Source of the DNA: Cloeon dipterum
Taxonomy: Eukaryota > Arthropoda > Insecta > Ephemeroptera > Baetidae
DNA length: 64,000 nt
Direction of reading: 5' to 3'
Assembly (NCBI RefSeq): GCF_949628265.1
Contig: NC_088786.1
Location: 5,084,001 to 5,148,000, forward strand
The notes beneath the pieces are model-generated. The model saw nothing but the letters and a program-made list of their open reading frames with translations, had not been told where the DNA came from and made no database searches. Positions 1-12,133 of the stretch are shown here, one piece after another; positions within the stretch are counted from its first letter, which is position 1, and each line of letters starts with the position of its first letter. A program made the translations under genes and the position numbers.

Positions 1-1346
1 TTGTTTATAATTAGAATGACTTGCCTGGCAAGTGCGTGGTTGATTATTTGGTTGGGATAGGCTGAAGCTTGGCGAGTGATTAGAGTGGTGCAAATTTTTC
101 TTTTACTATGAGCAAGAGTAAACATGAAGTTGTTTATTAATAGAGCAAATACTCTTTTTAACCTTCTACATTTTTTAATGAACACATTGCCATTTAAAAA
201 CTGATTTCAATTTAAATTTTCCAATGATCCTTGACGAGACAGCGCCATATTGCTGGGTAGCTCTTTTGGCGTTATTCGAGCATAACGCCTGTTCAACCTA
301 ACAGCAAGAAAGGATTTTATCGCCTATAAAGATTAGGGGTTAAATGAAAATTTTAATGCGCACTTTTCTAACGAGCACTCCTATAGCAAGTTCACGCGAA
401 TGAATATTTAACTTGGATAGCAAATCTTGCAGCTTTGCGTTTTATCACAAAGCTTTTGTTTTATTAATAAAAAATCCCCTTCTTTCAATAGAATAAAAGG
501 TAACCAAAACAACGATTTTTGTTCTTCAATGATATCGATTATAAAAAGTGAAGTAATTCAGCGCAGTTTTGATGAATCGACTCGATCGACCAAAACTGTC
601 GTAATTTTCCAACGAGTGTAAGGCCAAATTGATGTTGTTTACGGAGCATCTTTCTTCGTTTTTCAGCCCAGAAGGACACGCGAAGAACCCAGCTTTGGGG
701 GTGGCTGCGGCACGACGTTCGTTCTGTTTGGTCTCATGCGAGCAGCGTGTAAGTATAATTGAGGTGAACGTAAAGATACCCACCATCGCAGATAAATAAT
801 ACATCACTCAGACACGACGGTGAGCGCAGAGCAAAAGACCGCGGGCGAGCAACAACAAAGGTTGAAACACAAAAATGCCTTCTGTTTTATTCACGAGTGA
901 ATGAGCTTTTCTTCCAGGGCTTTTTCAGCAGTGACGCGTATGACTCGAGCTCGAAATAGGCCTGTTTCATTATTCAGAATATTACTGTTACTGAGCCCCA
1001 GTGGAATCAACACCAGAAGAGAATTCTCGATGCTCAACAGAGTAAAAATGAATAAACTCATTTTACGGGTTTCGTGCACTTCTTTGTCACCAAATAGCAC
1101 TCGGAAAGATAATAATTTATGCCTCGGTGAGGGTGTTACCTTGTCTAAATCTATATTTACACTATTGACTCACAAAAGGCTTATTCTTCGGCGCGTGCTC
1201 GAAATAAAGGCGTTCCATTAATAAGGAGTCGCGGCCGACAAACCCCGCTTGCGCGATGGCTGGTCGAAAAAGGTCACGTAATAACAGAAGCCACTTTCGG
1301 TCAGCGAAGCCCGGCAAACGCTAAAGAGAGCGCGCGCAGACAGCTG

Positions 1347-1347
<1 letters not shown>

Positions 1348-1414
<67 letters not shown>
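1348..1414. repeat. (TG)n microsatellite, about 33 units
   Basis: An uninterrupted run of alternating T and G covers about 67 bp. Runs of this length are usually polymorphic and can adopt left-handed DNA under torsion. Apparent poly-Cys-Val or poly-Thr-His reading frames across it are artefacts of the repeat. Confidence 0.97.
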
Positions 1415-1417
<3 letters not shown>

Positions 1418-4041
1418 GCGTTGAACGCGGCCTTTTCCTCCTTTCTTTCTTACTTCTCGTCTGCCTGCGTGAAATCGAGCGCCGCGGAAAGCAAAAATCA
1501 CCATCTGGGTCAGCGTCAGCTGCGCAAGGCAATTTATCTGACGATGGAAAAATGGAATCTACGAGCGTAGAACTCAGATTTTTCAAAGGAAGATGAATTT
1601 GTGTGCCCAGACGATAAGGCGAAACTAATGTGGTGTAACATCTGATCTAAATGACTCAAAAGATTGCTCACTGGTTGATATTGCCTCCAAATAGAACATT
1701 TTTTCGTTTTCCTCATTGCTTTTTGACGACTCTAAAAGAAAATCCCGCAATCAAGAGGTGATGCCAAAAATTCACAATTAAATTATTATTTCGGATTAGT
1801 GTGGTATATACAAAAATATTTTGATCAACCCTTCGTTTTCTCAGCTGACTTTCTTTTTCTTCTAATATCATAAAACTTGTGTTCTTTTTTCGTTGGAATG
1901 CATCAGAACACAAATTGAAAGAAAGCCATAATTGTATATATTATTATAGCTTTTATGTGGAACTAAGATAAAAATCTCAATGGAGAAGAAGAGTTGTTAA
2001 AAAAAGATTGGTTGGTTTTTGTCTCAACAAGTTGTTCTCCACCACCGTTTAATAAAATGTGGAATGCAATTTTCCCTTTAGTCAATACGTGGGTTACAAA
2101 TAATGCGACAAAAATTGATATGGGCGAGCATCTGAGGTTCAGCTGACGACGAGCCATTTTTAGAAAGAAGCGAAAGAAGAGAGAATTGCGAGTGGCACAC
2201 GCGGCGCCAGGCAGTCTGCATAATATTGCATTTTCCAATATAATCGAAAAGCCACTCTCTGCCTTTTGACAGACCACATTTTCCATTTTCCGCCGACAAA
2301 GAACGCAATTTCGCTTCAAAATCAACTAACTGTTGCTACTGCAGAATCCTTACATTCAGATTGCGCTGCCTGCCACTCGACTCGTCGTGTTTTCCGGAAG
2401 CAAGCCATCGAATTCGTGGTTTCATCTGCGTATAGTTGCTTTTTTTCAGTGCCAATGCCACCAATAGTAGCTTGTTTCCTTTTGACAGGAAACGGTTCAC
2501 TGCGTTGTTTGTTTATTGTGCGCGGAGCAAACATTTGATGGAGCATAAACATGGGAAAAGGATTGACGCGAGCGCTCACTCTCGCGTGCCTCGCCATCGT
2601 GTGAGATTTGACCGATTTAGCTACTTTGTAATTGAAACGGACCTTTGCAGGTGATTGTCACCGACCATGTAGTTTCTACGAAAAAACAACCAAAAGGATC
2701 AAAATTGTGAAAGGTTGTCTGTCGTGTTGTTTCAAAAAACCGTTGAAATGACGTTATTCCTGATTTCAGACCTCAACGCGACGCAAAGTTTGATTATTGA
2801 AAATTGCTGCGGCAATGAACCAACCATGCGCAGTATTGATTTTTGAGTGCTAATACAACTAAATCCGGATCCACTCTTTCTGAAAACGGAAAAGATATTT
2901 TGTCCCGTCTTTCGTAAATGTCTGATGTGTTGATAGAGTACGAAGAAACACTAAGTAATTTCATGTTTGGTCAAATTTACTGCCACTTCTAAAAAAATAT
3001 TATGAATTTTGAGTATAGCTTTTGGGATTTTACTGAAATCTCAAAACACTACAGAAGGACGATTGAGATGAACGCATTTGAAAAGAATAAACATCATAAA
3101 ATGATGAATTATTAAAACTTTAAAATCTTCAGCAATTTTATTTGAACCGTGGAAACTGATATCTCCATTTCTGTGAATTTCTACATAGCTGAGTTAGTTG
3201 AAAATACGACGAGGAGCTGTGAGTATGAAGCCATGTAATCCACACACAAGTTTCAACCTCTATTTGATCTTGAATCACGAACTTCTTCCGTGTAGATGTC
3301 TTTCCAGCCTGGGTAACAAATTGTCATTATTTTGCACTCTGCAAGACTTTCGTGTAACTAACAAAGGAAGAGAGGAGGAAAGTCCAGCTGCGTTATTACT
3401 ATTTCAAATGCAGTTGAGCTGCGCTGCTCTGTTCTTTGGAGCAAACAAGCAGCATCGTTAGGCGCCTGTTAAGCCGGCAACAACTAGATTTCTCTTTTTC
3501 CTCTGTTTCTTTCAGCAGCCTCCGGCTCGAACGATAAAGCGCAACGGCTGCTGTTATGCCATTACCGCTCTTCTAGCGCCTTTAATTATTTATGTAGCAG
3601 CTCTTATAAAGACATAAACTTGAGAAATCAAAAGCTTTACATCACTCGAAGTTTCAAACCACACACTTGTCACAGTTTGTTTTAACCATCAACTGATTAA
3701 TTTAAATTTTGCTAAAAACTATGATCAAGATGAGACAAACATAAATGTTAAATTAAAAAGTTGGCAGCGATGATGGTTAAAAACTAAATATCATTTATAA
3801 AAAAATAAATCAATGTTACTGTCACGGTGCCTGGCATTGAATCTAAAGATTTGTTGACGTTCTTTCCCATGATAAGGCTTACAGAGAGATAAAGAAGGCA
3901 CATCTCGAGTCATTTCTGTGACATTTTACCTAAATGCGATTTTATCTTGAGCGGCTAATCATCGACCAAAATAAGTCGGTAACGTTTTCTTGCTGTGAAA
4001 ATCGATGGAGCATGTTGTTTGTGTGTATTTATTGTGTGTGA

Positions 4042-4067
4042 GAGAAAGAAAGAGAGAGAGAGAGAGG
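4042..4067. repeat. (AG)n simple repeat
   Basis: A short purine tract of GA dinucleotides with a few extra A residues follows a TG-rich stretch. It is one of several CT/GA tracts in the non-coding half of the window (others near 20,670, 26,400 and 26,440). Confidence 0.85.
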
Positions 4068-7000
4068 CCCCACTTGGCGGCAGGGGGTGAGTGGCATTCA
4101 TTCCTCGCTTTCTGAATGGAGCGCAGCGCAAAGTTGATGTATGTATGCAGCCTGAGTGGCTTTCAGCAAAAGCTTTTATTTGCACACACGCACGTCACGC
4201 TCCATTTGCGAAGGAACAGTGCACCTCGGTGTCTTCTTCTTACCGCCTCCAGAGAAATGCAGCAGCTTTCCGGAATGCAATTTTGCCTCCCCGCTTCCTT
4301 ATCGAGCCCTCGGTTAAAGGAGGGCAGGGGAAAAATAGAAAATGTGAGCAAATCAAGTCAAACAAACGATGCAAATTGCCTTTTGCTTCTAGGTCTCAGT
4401 GACTGGCAAAAGCTGTCGGAAGTAGAATTTCCTTCTCAGCCAATTAAGGAAATTGCAGCTCCATTGAGAATGACAGATGGCACCGCTGCCACGCACGAAG
4501 AGGCAATTTGTTTCGCTAAATCCGTGTGCATTCTCTTTTGAGTAGAGCTTTATGTGCTCTATGATGAGCTTTAAGTGGAACGAGCTTTGATAAATTTAAA
4601 ATTCTTGCTCAGTGCCTCCTAGCATGAAATCCGTTTTGGGTATTTCAGATCAGCAGCCGTATGAAAAGTTGAAAAGCCTTCTTCTGCCTGCCATTTGAGT
4701 TAAAAAGCCGTCACTCAATTTCGAGGCGCGCCTTCATTTTTGCACCGTCCGAGTCTATTCACGAACGGGCACTTGTTGGCTTGAACAGCGCGCGTAAAAA
4801 TGATTGATCCCGCCTCATAAAGCAAGCCAGAGCGATTGACGGCCGTAAAGCTGCAGGAGAGAGCACGCGAGACGAAAAATAATAATAATAATAATCATAT
4901 ACACGTTGGCCAGAGAACAACATCGAGATATGGTTATAGACTGTCGGAAACTGGAATTATGGGAAAGACCGACAGTCAATTTAATCAATAGAGTTGTCTG
5001 ACCGCGTTACTGTTCTCTGTATTGAGAAAATTGTAGCTAGCAACGAGAATATATGCATTTACTCCTATTTACTTTTTTGCTGAAATAAAGGATGCAGCCA
5101 CAATTTTTATTTCCTTGCCGAATTGGATTTTGTTCATTACTATTTCTTAGCCAACATTATTTCGTTTATTTATTCATATTTGAGAGTGAGCATATTTCTC
5201 TCTCGATAGACGCATTCCTTGCAAATACGACAGAAAAATAGCTATTTTTTAGTTACGTTTTCCGTTGCATTATCGTTTTTTGGTTTACCAGAACTGCAAA
5301 ATAAATCATATATATGGATAAACTGATATTTTGATAGCGAATCAGACGGAATGAACTGAACATTTCTGGTATCTGTACTTCACTAACCAATATTTTATCA
5401 TATTTTTTATCAATTAGGAAATCCTGTGTTTCATTTACATGATATTTAAGGTTAATAATGGCTTTTGATGGTGCTCAGAGACGCGTAGGTTAGAAATCGA
5501 TGGTGTTATAATTAATTAAATGAATTTATCTGATCTGGGAGGTTCAGTGAGTTTTTAATTAGAGCAAACTCAGCCCGGCAACTTTTGTCCTTTATTAATT
5601 GAAGTGGTTCCCCCGACTGATAAGCAGAGAATGGGGGAGAGTGCGCACAAAAGCGGCAGGAAAATGAAGGCAGACAAACAAGAGCAACCCGCTGCAAGCA
5701 CATTTTCGGCACGCGCGACCGTTATTGTCTCACTTTCAACAAGGAAAAGTTTGCTCGTAGATCGAATCAGTTATGAAACTGATTGCAACAAAAATGCCGA
5801 AAACCAGAGTAAAAGTTTTCCTCCTCGAGACCAAAAATCTGAGATTAAAACGTTCATTAAGCTTCAGGACAAAAGCACTCGGCGTTAATGTTCGTTTAAA
5901 AGCCGCTGGAAAAGTGGCTCTTTTGGCGACGTGCAAATTGCAAATCAGTGGCTTAGGATTAGAGGCAGCTAGGCTTGGAGGCGGAAAGTGGCACGGCGGG
6001 ACCGCTCGCTCACTCGGCCGTGCATTTTGCATGAGACCCAATTGCAGGCAGGCCGACATCTCTCTCTGGCCTAGTGTTAGCCACGCCGATCCACAGGTGT
6101 GCTTTAAAATCATAACAAACGCCCGCCAGATTCTCATAATTCATTCATCGACACTCGCTCGCGCGGAGCGCCGTCAGCCAGAACACCTTTGAGGGATGCT
6201 AGGATACAAAGTTTCGCTTTTAATCAACGTTAAAGTGTTTCCATATATCCATTTCATGCAGTTTCTATGGCATGGCTTCTAGCCGTGTTGGAAGCTCAAA
6301 GAGAGCGTCTTTTGAAACAAGGAGAAATCTCAAGGGCCCTCTCAACCACCGGGCATATTTAGATTTGCAGAACCTTCGCAAGCAGGTAAATAGCTTCAGA
6401 GGGAATTCGGATAAGGCTTTCAGCATTTTAATTTTTCAAAAGAGAAAATTCGAAAGCAACTTCTCTCCAGCCACCGCAGAAGCTCCCGAATCGATTGTCC
6501 AGTCTAATAAAAAAGGAATCGGTTCTATCCAGCTTTAATATTAGCATTGATTGTTTTGATTATTATTTCAAAGTAGTTACAGCTATTTCAGGCCAAGTTA
6601 AAAATTGGTTCCAGAACAAACTTGCGCTGAAAGCGTGCCAGCGCTCATGGATTTTGATTTTGCGCTGTCCTGACAGGCGGAATGAAATCAAGCGAGCCTC
6701 ATTTTTGGCAAACGGCTAAAATTAATCCCAGTCGAGGCAAATCAAGCGGTCACACAGGTGCTGCCAATTTTTTGACGCAAAAAGCCGCACGCCATATTTG
6801 ATTATCGCTTTATTGGAGGTGACAAGCCATGCATTTGCGCGCGCGACACACTTCTGTTTCTCTCTGGAACCTGTCGGACCGAAGTGTTCGTTATTTATGC
6901 ACGCATCCACCAGCAGCTTTACATGCGAAACGTGGGCGTCAACGCACTCGCCACACCAGCAGTCAGATCTACATGCACGCTGTCGTCACCGCTGCTCTTA

Positions 7001-8581
7001 TTATTGTGCAAGCGGCCTGTGTGCTGGACGTTTTTTCACACAGCTCACACCGGCAACAATTGTTCTGCGTAAGCCACTCGGCCGTGTAATTATTGGGCTT
7101 CTGAGCACTGTTCTCTTTGTTCTTCGGCTATAATTACATTTCGCTGAAAATCGATCTGCACGCATGTATTCCATGACCGAGATCGTTTCGAATTGCAGTC
7201 ATAATGATCCGAAACTCTGTTGCAACTGCATAGGAAAAGGCTGCAATTTATTTTTAAATGTTTTATACGCAGGGCTGTAAGAAAATGTCATAGATACTTT
7301 GTCAGGCGAAAGACATACAATTTGTTCTTCGCGTATTTATTTTCGCTGCTTGAGACAAAGTTAGATTACTTATATCACAGTTCTCTCTGGCGGTGGTATC
7401 ACTTACTCATAAATTAAATTATGAAAACCGTGACAAGCACTTCTTGTGAACATCTGTTTGCAATGGACATTACTTTCTTATTATGGTTGACCACTGCAGA
7501 AGGGCTGTGGGTCAATATCAGCCTTTTAAGAGCTGGTTAACATTAAAGTATGTCCGAGGAGTTGCAGAAACGAAATATTGCATTCTGCTAAGGAAAAAAC
7601 CAATTCCAGAGCAATGCAAATGTTTGGACAAAAAGTCGCTCTAATGAATTCCTGAACAAAAAAAGAAATTAAAGAAGCTTATTAAATGTCTGTCAATATT
7701 TTCCTAAGCCAAATACAATTTTTCAAGCAGGTGGATGTAAAGAATTGCCCTTTCGGTGGTGTGGAATTTACTTTTTCCTGAAACGAGCGTGACGCAAAAT
7801 AAGAAATAAAGCATCTCTTTCGGCGCTGGAGCTGGGCCAATGCCATTCAATAATAGTAGCGCGATATTGGCCGCGAGACACGCACGCTGGTCGCGCCGGC
7901 AGGCCTGCGTGTGAGTATGTGTGTGTGTGTTGTGGGCCAATTTAATCTGTGCCTCGTTCGCTTTTCTTTTTATTAATTCGAACCATCCTATTTTTGAAAC
8001 GCGACTTCTTTCTGCCGAGAGTTTTTGTGCGTCAACGGCACATTTCGATATTCGGTCAATCCTGAGTTTACGAAGGAACGCGGCCAGCGACCAGTTTTAT
8101 AGGCTTAATAGGCTCGTAAATCGCGTCGCTTAAGTGCCGGCGCGGGTGACAACTCAATTAAATTTAGCCACACTATACACACTGGATCATTTGCAGATGC
8201 TTGTTTGGAAATGGATACACCAAAATAAAAGCGAGTGCCTTTTTGTGCTTCGCATGGAATTATTTACAAACGAGATGACAGAAGATTGAAATGGTTGGTG
8301 AAAGCTGAGGAGTTGAAAATTAAAAAGCTATGTGAGAAGAATGCCTAAAATAAATTACGTACACTCCAATTAATTAATTTGTGACACAACTTATTGTGGA
8401 TTTTCAACAAAATTCATAAATTTAGAATTGTTAAAAAAATTTCATGTGTGAAAAAGGGGCAAAAAAATCTATCAGAAAAAATTTAAGAGCATGTTTTTCA
8501 TTCGATTTTTATCGTGAGTATTGAATTTTATGCTAGCTGTGCCAAGAATAGAAGATATTTGATCATTGTGGAGATCTCTTC

Positions 8582-8852
8582 CTGAATATCAGAGATGGCA
8601 AAAAAGTGGCTAATTAAGTGACTTGAAATGCTTAGCTCAATGAGTTGGGAGGACTCGCCACTTGATGGTTTTCGCACCTTTCCTGCGGATTTAGGGATGA
8701 ATGTCAGGCGTTTCAATAAAATACCTCGGTACGGGGAGGCGAAAAGATGGCCTGCACATTGGGCCCAAGCTCCTCTGCGGTCATTCAAGCCCCGCGTTAT
8801 CCGCTTGGCGGTGTTAATAGGACTCGGTAAGCTTATAGTCCACGGGATGTGC
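8582..8852 (-). repeat. Dispersed repeat family, copy 1
   Basis: Read on the minus strand, this block matches the blocks at 21,515-21,725 and 53,718-53,980. Shared landmarks in the same order are a CCGTGG start, a TACCGAGTCC segment, AACACCGCC followed by a GCGGATAA-type segment, CCGCAGAGGAGCTTGGGCCC, GGCCATCTTTTCGCCTCC, a GAAACGCC segment, GGAAAGGTGCGAAAACC and AGTGGCGA. The 3' part (TTGAGCT, GCATTTC, TTTGCCAT, GATATT) is shared only with copy 3. No conserved reading frame runs through all three copies, so this looks like a non-autonomous mobile element or SINE-like repeat. Family identity is unknown. Confidence 0.85.
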
Positions 8853-9149
8853 TGAGCAGAAGTTAATTTTTTCTCCAATTATCAGTTAAAAAAGCTGGCA
8901 GATTTTTATGCTTTGCAAGTTCTATGCAATTTCAATTCTATTGATTTAGTTCAAGCGTCAGATTTGGAGTGTGCCAACAGCATTGTATGTGTGGGGTCTG
9001 ATGAAAAAGCGCAAAGCACGTCGCCGCGGAATCAAATGTAGATGGCAGCCCCTAAAATTGTACAAGCCAAGCAAATAAACATGGCGACGCGGGTCCGATA
9101 AAACCAGAAAGAGCACCACCACCTGGTGAGAATAATTCAGCCATTCTAC

Positions 9150-9720
9150 CAAGCCAAGAGCAGCGGACGGCCGGCCGCCCCCACCCCTCCCCCGGCTCGA
9201 GTGCAACGTGTCGGCACGTGTCGTGGTTATGCAACCGGCAGGACGGGCGGCACGCACCGGTTGCATAGCCGGGGCCCGGCGTCGCCGCGTGGGTGACACG
9301 CCTCGCTCGCGTTTTGGCGCCAGATCCGCGGATTCGGTGTGCGTGCAAATGGCCGTGATTTCGCCGGCCGCTCACCGAGCGAGTGAGTGAGTGGCGGTGA
9401 GCTGCTGATTTGCTCTATTCCTGTGACACACGCGGCGGCCCCGCGCGCGCCAGAGAGGCGATCGTTCTATTTTCACTGCCGCAGGCCCGGATTCGCCCTC
9501 CCCGCGCCGCGCGCATAATTTTACACACGTATGCACGCATCTCGCACGCCCGTCAGCCGTTCCTTTCTGCCGCCGTTTCCAACAATCGCGCGGTGGCGAC
9601 GAGACAGCAGCAGTCCAACGCACCCTCGTTGCGCCGAAAGTAGCTGGGTCAAGATCGCACGCCCGCCCGCCCGCCCGTAAGCCAGCCAGCCAGCCCAACG
9701 CCCACTGCTCAAATTGCTGA
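9150..9720. other. GC- and CpG-rich block without a recognisable gene
   Basis: This stretch is far richer in G, C and CpG than the flanking AT-rich DNA. It includes CCGCCC repeats near 9,660-9,680 and CCAG repeats just after. Several frames stay open because stop codons are AT-rich, but none encodes a recognisable domain. It could be an unmethylated promoter-like island, for example an internal promoter of the exchanger gene or the promoter of a non-coding RNA. That is inference only. Confidence 0.45.
9660..9700. repeat. Tetranucleotide repeats (CCCG)n then (CCAG)n
   Basis: Adjacent short tandem arrays of a CCCG-type unit and a CCAG-type unit lie inside the GC-rich block. Confidence 0.85.
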
Positions 9721-12133
9721 ATGACAAGGGAAAATGCGTGCAATAGGCATGCCCACCCAAGGCCGAGTGCCGTTTTTAAACCCGCTGAAAAAATACATCT
9801 TTGCTACTCCGCTTGCGGATATGTCTGAAGCCAAGGCGGCTATTTTTAGTCGCTTTGTTCCCAATGCGTCCGAGTCATCAAAGATGCAACAAGAAAGATT
9901 TCTAGCGTGAAAATTCATTAAGAACGTTTCAAATTGGAAAAGAATGCTGTTATTGATGCATTTTAAGCTTTCACGTAAATCGTGCAACAAAAACAGCGGA
10001 TTTAGAAGCACTAAAGCCGTAATATATCTATTCCACTAGGTCGCAAATTTGATAAACCACGCGACGAAAAGAAGCCGTGCCAGTGGCATCAATTATGCAG
10101 TAGATGATGCAGGGAAAAGAAGCGAAAAATTCCAAGCAGAGGCTTCCTAACTCGCTTACAGCTGAGCGCGCGAATAATGGAAAGTGAAAGGCGTGCGCGT
10201 TTCTTTGTCGTTCTGCTCACTCGATGCGCTTTTGCTAAGAATAGCCGCCGCAGAGCGCTTTCCATTTTTTTGCCTCTCCGGCCTAAAAGCGCCAAAACCT
10301 CCGACGCGGGACTTAATGGCCCATTTATTTGTGCTGCTTGCTGTACACCACCGACGCCCAGATATCCGGTTGCAACTTAATTCGCACCACCGCTCGCAAA
10401 TGGCATCATTTTCCGATCGAATCGCGCCAAATTGGTGCGCGCGTGAAATTTCACGCCCGAAACGTGCACCAGTAGCGAGCACCGCGTGCGTCCAATTTCC
10501 GCAGACGGCCTCGAAAATTAGTTTATCATTGCAGTTTGCCGCAATCAGCGTATAATTTCGCCGGCCAATTTGAGCGTTTAGCTCGTCATTAGTTTGTGTA
10601 CGAGAGCGAGTCGCCGTTTGCGAGGGGGCAAAGCTTTGAGGTCGTTCTTTCCGTCCTTGAAACCAAGATTAATCAAAGAATCAACAACAGTGCTAAAAAC
10701 AAATTAATTTAAGTAGCCAACGCATCTAGTACACAAGCAGAGCTCCAAAGCCATTTGAAATTCTGAAGGTTAAAATTGTATTATATTTTGTTTTTCCACG
10801 CCCAACCTTTTCAGCGTTTGAAATCAAATAAAAATGAAAAATGTGTAACAGAGCAAGGATATTGACTTTTGTAAGCTGAGTAAGAGCACTACCCTAAAGC
10901 TTCTCTTTCAGTTGGGACTGTGAGCACTGCGGCGAAAAAATTATGGTGAAAATTCGCCCATGTACGCAACAATGTCTTCTGTGCACTCTTCTTATAAATA
11001 AGTTAAGTGAGCCGCTTGCTATCATTGTTCCTTCAAATTTGGAAGAGCACTTATTTGCCATCTTGTGTAAATGTTTGAGGAACTTTGCCTCAAAATTGTT
11101 GTTTTGTATGAGTCAAAAGAGAAAAAATATATAGCGTTATTTTAATTTGGGGAGTGCAAAACATGTTCCCAAGGTTTGTAAGTAAGAAATAAGGCTAAAA
11201 GGTCCTGGAGGTCCAGAGTTTATCGGCCATAAAGTTAAACGAAAATTCTGGAAGAATTGTTATGGCATGTTTTCTTTCCGCAGGGCATACTATTGAATAG
11301 GTGTTTGACAAACGCGCCACACGTCTCGCCGTTACGAGGCATGTAGCGTAAAATCGACCTTTCACGTCCCGCTCGGGCGACGAGAGGGTCTTAAATTTTG
11401 CGAGCGCACGCACGTATTTGGGCTGCATTCACGCGCATTCATTTGTTTACACTCAGCACTCTCGTGCCGGCTGCCTGGTAGCGGCGAGTAGAAAGTGCGC
11501 GCCCAACAACAATAACCGGCAAGATAAAACGGCACACACATATGCGGCATCGAGAGGAATTCCAATTCCGCGCTGCCCGAGCGGCAGCAATGCTCCTTTT
11601 TACGGCCTATTATTTATGGCGAGAGAGATTCAATCGCGATCATCCACCCGCGTGGTGAATGGCGGAGGCGCCGTAACGTTCGCTTTGGGATCAATGCCGA
11701 ATTATGCGCGCGAAAGATGAAGCGGCCGATTTCGGCTTTAACGAGCTGCTGCGATAATGGCTAAACTTTTCAATGGCGGTGCCCAACTTTGTTTGCGATA
11801 AGCAACAACTGCGAGTTGAGAACTAGTCTGAGGCTTGGCGACGAAAATTGATGAGCCATTTCTCAGCTGGCGAGGAATCCATACAAAAGTAGTGCAATAA
11901 ACCCCTAGGTATAAACGCTTACAACATGTTCTAAACCCGGTCAGTCGAATCAACATAAATAGTGGCCTACTTCGGCACCGTGTAGGCATTTCTGTATATA
12001 TATGTTTAGCAAACAGCTTCACTGGAAATCTAAGATTTGCCGCGAAACCCTTACCTCGGAACGAGAACCAAGTACATCGCACCCACCCTTTGGTTAACCA
12101 TTATTATTAGTGAAAAGAAAAAATTGTACTCAC
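9721..12133. other. Non-coding DNA downstream of the exchanger exon
   Basis: No exon can be supported. The right edge is the splice donor of the exchanger exon (GTGAGT on the minus strand, just below 12,134), so at least the right part is intronic. Mixed GC-rich and AT-rich segments occur, with no long repeat that I could see. Confidence 0.5.

Larger units (their letters stand above)
1..8581. other. Non-coding DNA, probably downstream intron of the Na/Ca exchanger
   Basis: I see no protein-coding exon here on either strand. Open frames are short, lack recognisable domains and often run through simple repeats. The exchanger exon at 12,134-13,887 is on the minus strand and ends at a splice donor, so its remaining exons must lie at lower coordinates. 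I could not find residues of the rest of the second Calx-beta domain or the C-terminal membrane domain, so this stretch is most likely part of one long intron. Visible contents are a TG microsatellite (1,348-1,414), a GA tract near 4,050 and a short perfect hairpin (4,939-4,977). Base composition is mixed, with AT-rich parts and CpG-containing islands. Confidence 0.5.

Noticed and set aside
1218-1596. Several overlapping frames with poly-Thr-His or poly-Cys-Val
   Set aside because: They are translations of the TG microsatellite and have no other coding evidence.
9052-9743. Long GC-rich frames around 9.0-9.7 kb as possible exchanger exons
   Set aside because: None contains Calx-beta or membrane-segment sequence; they are Arg/Ala/Gly-rich frames expected from composition.
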